Shown in pieces: positions 58,701 through 64,000 of a stretch of 64,000 nucleotides of DNA. Below the pieces are notes generated by a model. It saw nothing but the letters and a program-made list of their open reading frames with translations, had not been told where the DNA came from and did not search any database. The position numbers and the translations under genes were made by a program. The stretch comes from Phlebopus portentosus (Eukaryota > Basidiomycota > Agaricomycetes > Boletales > Boletinellaceae): assembly GCA_037892935.1 (NCBI GenBank), contig JAYXKI010000001.1, positions 2,852,001 through 2,916,000 on the forward strand, written 5' to 3'. How positions within the stretch are numbered: position 1 is the stretch's first letter; each line of letters begins with the position of its first letter.

Positions 58701-59952
58701 ATCGCTGTTTACGATTCGTCTTACGTCAAGGTACGTCTACGCTTATCAATAAATGCCCTTTCTCTTGTCTGATACTGTCTATCGCGATTAGCGTGACTAC
58801 GTGGTTCGACTTGTCATGGCGTCTGGTCGACAAATTCTGCTGCAGACGGAAAACGAAATACAACGTAACGAGTGGATCGCCCACATAAACTATGCTAGCG
58901 CATTCAAAACAGCAGGGATCAGGATGCGACCCGTAAGCGCGACCGAGAACGCAAGAATGGATCGCAGCTCATATACTCGCGATGCGCCCCTAATACCATC
59001 GGAATCTTCAAGTCCCACTTCCGATCTTCTTTCCAACGGATTACTCGACAACAATCCGATAACAAGTTTGGATGTCTCCAGCGTTGAAACTCAACAGACT
59101 CAACTATCACCAGATAATTCTGGCTCGAACACTCATTCACGATCCAGAATCGTCTTAACTAAAATACGAGAATTTGAGTCAAAAATTGAATCAGCGCGGA
59201 CTCAGTTGGATTCCGAAATTAGACTTGTTCATAACTTGGCTATTCTCACTCCTTTCCAACGATCGACTCGTGACCGGTTGCAGACTTCGGTTATCAGCCT
59301 CGCCAAACGTATCAAGCAACTTCGGCTTGATATAGTCAAAGTGACTTGCTTTCGTGATGTCCTTGCTGCAGATCTAGCGTCCGAGGAGCGGGAACAGAAA
59401 TGCCGGAAACGAGAAGAATCTGTGTCAACGAGTAATTGGGACGATGAGGTGGACGTTCGGCCTCGACTGTTGCCCTTGCCCATCCACGAGGGCGAAGCGT
59501 TATATAGTGCATCGGGACAGTCTTTATCTCGCAGCGATGTTTCCGACCTGTCTCATGGGCGACCGAATTCCTCTATCTGCGAGTCATTCCATTCGGCCCT
59601 GGATTTTGGCTCAGACTGGCCGAAGAACACTCGTCCTCCAAGCTATCTACGGCAGGATACCACACCAATGCAGAGTCTTGAACAATTATCGCCGCTGTGT
59701 ACTCCCTTCCGTGAAGTGCCACCAGGAAGTCCGAACGGATCCGGGTTCTTTCCCTCTCAACCCCCTGCAGGACCCTCGATTGGTAATTCTTCCTCATCAC
59801 CGTCCATAGAAAGAAGTTCTGGCCAAAGAATGTCAGAGGAGCAGGCAGAGGAATGGAACAAGACGCGGGCTGCTCGTCGAGTATCGTTGGTCAGGGTTCC
59901 TGCGACTTTGAAAGCCATGGACAAAAAGGCCATAAAACTAGTTTTCAGTTGA
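55775..59952 (+). CDS. ARF guanine-nucleotide exchange factor, Sec7 + PH domains
   Basis: Seven exons: 55775-57378, 57436-57632, 57699-57835, 57893-58081, 58130-58442, 58495-58730, 58792-59952; 1278 aa. Residues 1-500 are Ser/Pro-rich and disordered, with a Thr tract from acg repeats near 55905. The Sec7 domain (about 515-720) has AEIANILASGDSYYSQALR, GLPKETQQIDRVMEAFAARY (catalytic glutamate finger in PKETQ), and YILAFSLIMLHTDAFNKSN. A PH domain follows (about 795-930): KVGLLNRKDDL, NRRWKEQSIILTGSQLLFYR and NEWIAHINYASAF. After it a coiled coil (about residues 1005-1095) and a Ser-rich tail. It resembles the yeast Syt1/Yel1 and animal EFA6/PSD layout, activating ARF GTPases at the plasma membrane or endosomes. 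Intron 5 (58443-58494) needs a GC donor (GCGAGT); a GT choice four bases later breaks the PH frame. Confidence 0.92.
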
Positions 59953-60753
59953 CGAGAAACGAAGACAACTTATACAAAGCAGACGAAAACACGCCAACAT
60001 AACTCGTTGGACTTTATTGCGGATCAAGAGTGTAATTATTCATGCATCTACTCTAGTAGGCGGGTGGGCATTGGGAACTGGATTAATTATTCTTTTATTT
60101 AGTACAGATGGATACTTGATTTTCAAATAATACCGCGGGTAGTACAATTAGTTAATGTCAATATAGCTTATGTAGTTTTCCACTGCCAGGTCACGATTCT
60201 TTTGGCCTTCTACATTCTTTGATCACAGCAGAAGGAAGGGCCGACCGGACCGTCTAATGTTCGTCGCATAAGAGAAACTCGTGCCCTGAATGGCTTGATT
60301 CTCCCAAGTTTCGTCCCAGCCTACCCATAAATGTAATCAATGGCGCCTATCGCTGAGAGAAGTTTGGAGATTCGTTGGCTTGACCAGTCAAGCTTCGGAT
60401 AAGGGTAGAGGTTGTACATGAAGAGTGTACGATGTCACGCGAGGGCGAAGCCTGTCACGTTGCCTAATAGATCAGATCTCTATCAACGGCGCGGCGCTTA
60501 TCACTACATAGTAGGACCCAGAGTTAACCTTTCAGTAATGCTCCAGGTACAAATACAAATGAGTCTCGAGCGGTTTCCACACTTGTCCTTCGATCATCCT
60601 GCCCACATTCCTCTGGCATTAGCTGCTGCTCGGAGAGTCGCGAATACGCCGACAATAGTTCTGTCTGCCTATTCTCAGTTACTGCAACTCGGGTGAGCGG
60701 ATATGCACCACATACTGAAATGATCTTTATTCCCTCCCGTCGAAGAGTCCGCC
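59953..60753. other. Spacer upstream of the RdRP gene
   Basis: No gene recognised. An open stretch at 60412-60696 has no start of its own kind and cannot be spliced in frame to the RdRP start; I treat this region as 3' UTR and promoter. Confidence 0.45.
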
Positions 60754-63700
60754 ATGGAAGTCTTTATGACCAATATCAGTTTCGGTGTTAACGATTCTCA
60801 GATCATCTCGGAAATATCAAAGGTCGTCCATAAGCACCCATATTTCACACGTTTCAACGTCGATTCTTTGCTCAATTTCGCAGTTTATCTGCATCATCCA
60901 AAAAAAAGGATAGGCTTCAGCAATTCCTACCGTACGGGCAGCGTCACGTTTCAAACGGAACAAGTCGCTAAGCTTTTCCTCGAACTCTGCGGCGGAGTCA
61001 GCCCACGTATTCGTATCATCGCAGCATTTCGACCAATTGAGTTCAAGCCAAGCAAGTTCCCGGCCAAAAGTCACGTAGTAGAGAACATACGCAAGCTCTC
61101 GTTTTCGGATCCTCTGGAGCTCCAGAGGCAGGAGGAGAAACTTAGGCTTCTGGGATCGTCCGTTGTTCATTTGACCGAGATCCAATTCGGTTGGGAATGC
61201 CGAGATGAGGTATTTTCGGTTGAATACGCACGGCGCATTCCTTGCAATCTATACTTCAGCCGATTACGAAGACAATTCGAAATTTCGTTGGCGCACGAAG
61301 ATGGTTATCATCAAAATATAGTGGTTTCGCTTTCACAGATACAACGTGTAGCTGCAAGCAAGGACGCTTTCGAGTCTTCCGTGATCTTCCATTTGGCTTC
61401 TGCCCCAAGATTTGAGCTTGGGCCAGTATTACCAGTAATAGAAAGCAGAGACGACCGATCACAGGATCCCCGACATAACAGGCTAAGGATGACCTCTTTG
61501 AAGAGCGACGTTCATCAGCGGGTGGTAGCTTATGTTTCAAACACCCTTCGAATCCTATGCTCACCTTCAGAGTACGACCAGTTTGTGGAGCTTTGGGAAC
61601 TCTCTGAAGCACATCTCACCATACTTCACACGAATTTCCGAGTTGAATATAGGGAGGTTTTCTCACAAAGGTACTTGGAGGAAGTGCAGCGTTGGGTAGA
61701 GTTCCTGGGTTGGCCCCTCGCATTCCAAGTTGACGCCTTATTACGCAACGGTACCATGGACCCAAAGGAAATTTTACAGGTCAAGCCGGATATCGAAGAG
61801 CTATTGAAAGACGAAGGCGAGGAACATTGCGCAGGTCTTCTACGGTTCTACCGAGAACAGCTTCAAATGATGTGGTACTCTGAAGCGTCTCAATCCCAGG
61901 AATCTGTAAAGGACTGTTTCCAACGCTGTCGCGATGAATATAGGCATTCTCCGGCGCCTGTAGCCGAAGGCCTTTTCTATTGTTTACACGTTTTCATCAC
62001 ACCTTCCGGCGTACGTCTGGACGGACCATTTCCGGAGCAGACAAATAGGGTTATCAGGAAGTATCCTGAAAATAAGGATCATTTTCTGCGCGTCACCTTT
62101 GTAGAAGAGGACAACTTCAGGTTCAGATTTGATACCCGCACAAATGCACGATCATTCATCGACTCTCACGTGGGAGGCATTTTGCGAAACGGATTGACCA
62201 TCGCCGGTCGGCGATTCGAATTCCTCCACTATTCCCAGTCGGCGCTGAAGGATCACGCTGTCTGGTTCATCCTCCCCTTTGACGACGCTTCAACGAAATG
62301 TCGTGTTGATGCAAAATCAATCATCGAGAGCTTGGGCACATTCACAGACCTCCAGTTCGACAAGAGGTTGATCTACTGTCCGGCGCGTTATGCTGCACGC
62401 ATCTCTCAAGCATTTACGACAACAGACAGCTCCATAAGTATCGATCCCGGTGAAATCATCATCGAGGATGATATCATAGGGGAGACAGGTTCTTGCTTCA
62501 CGGATGGCGTCGGAACTGTTTCGCGAGAGTTGGCGGATGAGATGTGGAAACTACTGTGCGCCAAGAAGCGTCGAGGCTTTCGCTCACGAGGTCATCCGCG
62601 ACCTCGCGCTTTCCAGATTCGATTTCGGGGATCTAAGGGGATGATAAGCGTTGATCACACACTTCCAGGTCGAGTCCTTGTCCTTCGCCCTTCCATGATT
62701 AAATTCGAGGCCGCTGAAAAGGAGATTGAGATCGCTGGTGTCTTCAACAAACCAAGGAAAATGCTTTTGAATCGTCCATTGATTATGCTTCTCGAAGGCC
62801 TAGGCGTATCAGGTCATATCTTCCTCGAACTCCAGAAGCAGGCCTTACAGAACATCAAGGACGCCACAGGCTCCTTAGAGACAATATCTACCGTTTTCGA
62901 GAATTACGGACTCGGCCAGTCGTTCCGCCTTACATCATGTCTGCAAAAATTGGCCGGACTGCGACCAGGATGGATGCCCTGTGATGCATTCTATAACAAA
63001 GTAACCCGAGTAGCCATCTTCCACATCCTACGTGATCTGAAGCATCGTGCCCGCATACCCGTGCCTGGGTGGACTTTGGTTGGAGTGGCAGATGTTCACT
63101 CATATCTCAAAGAAGGAGAGGTTTTCGTTTGTATCGAGGAGGAGAGGGGGCGCAGGAAGTTTCTTGAAGGTCTGGTATGCATCTCGCGTTCTCCAACAAT
63201 TCATCCCGGCGACGTTCAGGTTGCCCGCGCGATTGGCGCGCCACCACCCGATTCTCCATTTCTAAAGGAAGCCCTGGCAAATTCCCTTGTCTTCGCCACA
63301 AAGGGTGTGTCCAATTTCACTGCATCAAAGTTTGTTTCTGAAAGTGCTCATTGCTTGCAGGCAAAAGATCCCTTCCCTCTTGTCTGGGCGGCGGCGATCT
63401 GGATGGAGATTTGTACAATATCACGGATTATCGAGAACTGCTACCACGTACTGTGTACCCTCCAGCCTCTTATGCAACTGCCGAAAGAAAGGAACTAGAT
63501 CACCCTAGCACTAGGGACGATGTGATAGACTTCATTGTTGATTATATCAATGCCGACGTGAGCGATAAGGCATTTAGGTACTCTAGCAGACAATTACTGA
63601 CTGTGTCACAGAATGTCGGTATAATAGCTACTAACTGGCTCATTATCGCTGATCAGAGCCTTCATGGTATACATGATCCAGACTGCCTGAAGCTCGCTAA

Positions 63701-64000
63701 GCTGCACAGCGACGCCGTGGAATACGCAAAAACTGGGAGGGCCGTTCCTATGGACCAAGTTCCTCGTTTACAACATCCCGCCAAGCCAGACTGGGCAGAG
63801 CCAGAGATCGGTGAAAGTTCAGAACTTGGTTCCATCAAATATTACCCGAGTCAGCGAGCTATTGGAAGGCTGTACCGTGAGATCGATTTATCGGAAGCCT
63901 CGGTGGGTTTGATGCTAGAGGATTCCCGCCCAAATCGGCTTTCAGGAATGATGCACAGGCTTTCCTTGCACAGAGATACGCACGAAGATGGCCCAAAGAT
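60754..64000 (+). CDS. RNA-dependent RNA polymerase (RNA silencing), 3' end outside window
   Basis: Exons 60754-63304, 63361-63557 and 63612 to beyond 64000; 1045 codons are visible. The ATG at 60754 starts MEVFMTNISFGVNDSQI, an RRM-like N-terminus typical of basidiomycete RdRPs. The cellular RdRP domain includes SCFTDGVGTVS (around residue 580), FQIRFRGSKGMISVD, RVLVLRPSMIKFEA and, across the first intron, LGGGDLDGDLYNI; the three catalytic Asp residues are at about 863-867. These enzymes make double-stranded RNA for Dicer in quelling and genome defence. The long first exon keeps the whole catalytic centre up to the intron. The gene continues off the window, so the C-terminus is unseen. Confidence 0.93.

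Noticed and set aside
60412..60696. Upstream exon of the RdRP gene
   Set aside because: The donor-like end cannot be joined in phase to the ATG at 60754, which already gives a typical N-terminus.
1..64000. tRNA genes, rRNA, CRISPR arrays, bacterial operons
   Set aside because: Eukaryotic nuclear DNA; no B-box-like GGTTCGANNCC in a plausible tRNA context was seen, and no regular short repeats with unique spacers. A tRNA scan would settle the first point.

Overview
The window is nuclear DNA from a filamentous basidiomycete, probably an Agaricomycete. Genes are densely packed and have many short introns (mostly 45-75 nt, GT-AG with some GC-AG). The gene set (RTA1-like 7TM protein, PPZ-type phosphatase, EED-like WD40 protein, RNA-dependent RNA polymerase, chromodomain Ty3/gypsy element) is fungal. 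All exon structures were built by eye from reading frame, splice motifs and family conservation; none was tested against transcripts.

Layout. 1-5.5 kb: GC-rich non-coding sequence with a decayed tandem repeat, then a 5'-truncated Ty3/gypsy chromovirus whose reverse transcriptase carries one in-frame stop, followed by one LTR. 7.2-14.5 kb: a two-gene block (isochorismatase-family hydrolase + RTA1-like membrane protein) present twice in tandem; the first copy is intact and the second is decayed. 14.5-22.1 kb: dihydrofolate reductase, mitochondrial bL36, a DMT-family transporter, DNA ligase I and mitochondrial pyruvate carrier MPC1. 22.3-35.2 kb: an unrecognised Pro/Ser-rich protein, then five minus-strand genes: EED-like WD40 protein, PPZ phosphatase, 40S protein uS17, isopentenyl-diphosphate isomerase (with a one-base frameshift in this sequence) and meiotic cohesin Rec8. 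35.2-46.3 kb: gene-poor, holding a small LYR-motif protein (LYRM2-like), a large Gln-rich protein with a canonical eIF4E-binding motif, and decayed coding fragments. 46.3-64 kb: a G1-type cyclin, a Gfo/Idh/MocA oxidoreductase, SmD2, Pescadillo, an ARF-GEF with Sec7 and PH domains, and an RNA-dependent RNA polymerase that runs off the right edge.

How the genes relate. Most are unlinked housekeeping functions. Two links can be read from the sequence. First, DHFR and DNA ligase I, both S-phase genes, have MluI-box-type motifs (ACGCGA or ACGCGT) just upstream, three perfect ACGCGT copies for the ligase. Second, the hydrolase and RTA1-like genes were duplicated together, including their intergenic spacer, so they are a candidate functional pair. 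The EED-like protein (facultative heterochromatin) and the RdRP (RNA silencing) suggest that this genome keeps both silencing systems, but they lie 34 kb apart and are not an operon-like unit. I did not find a clearly new multi-gene system; the hydrolase/RTA1 pair is the best candidate.
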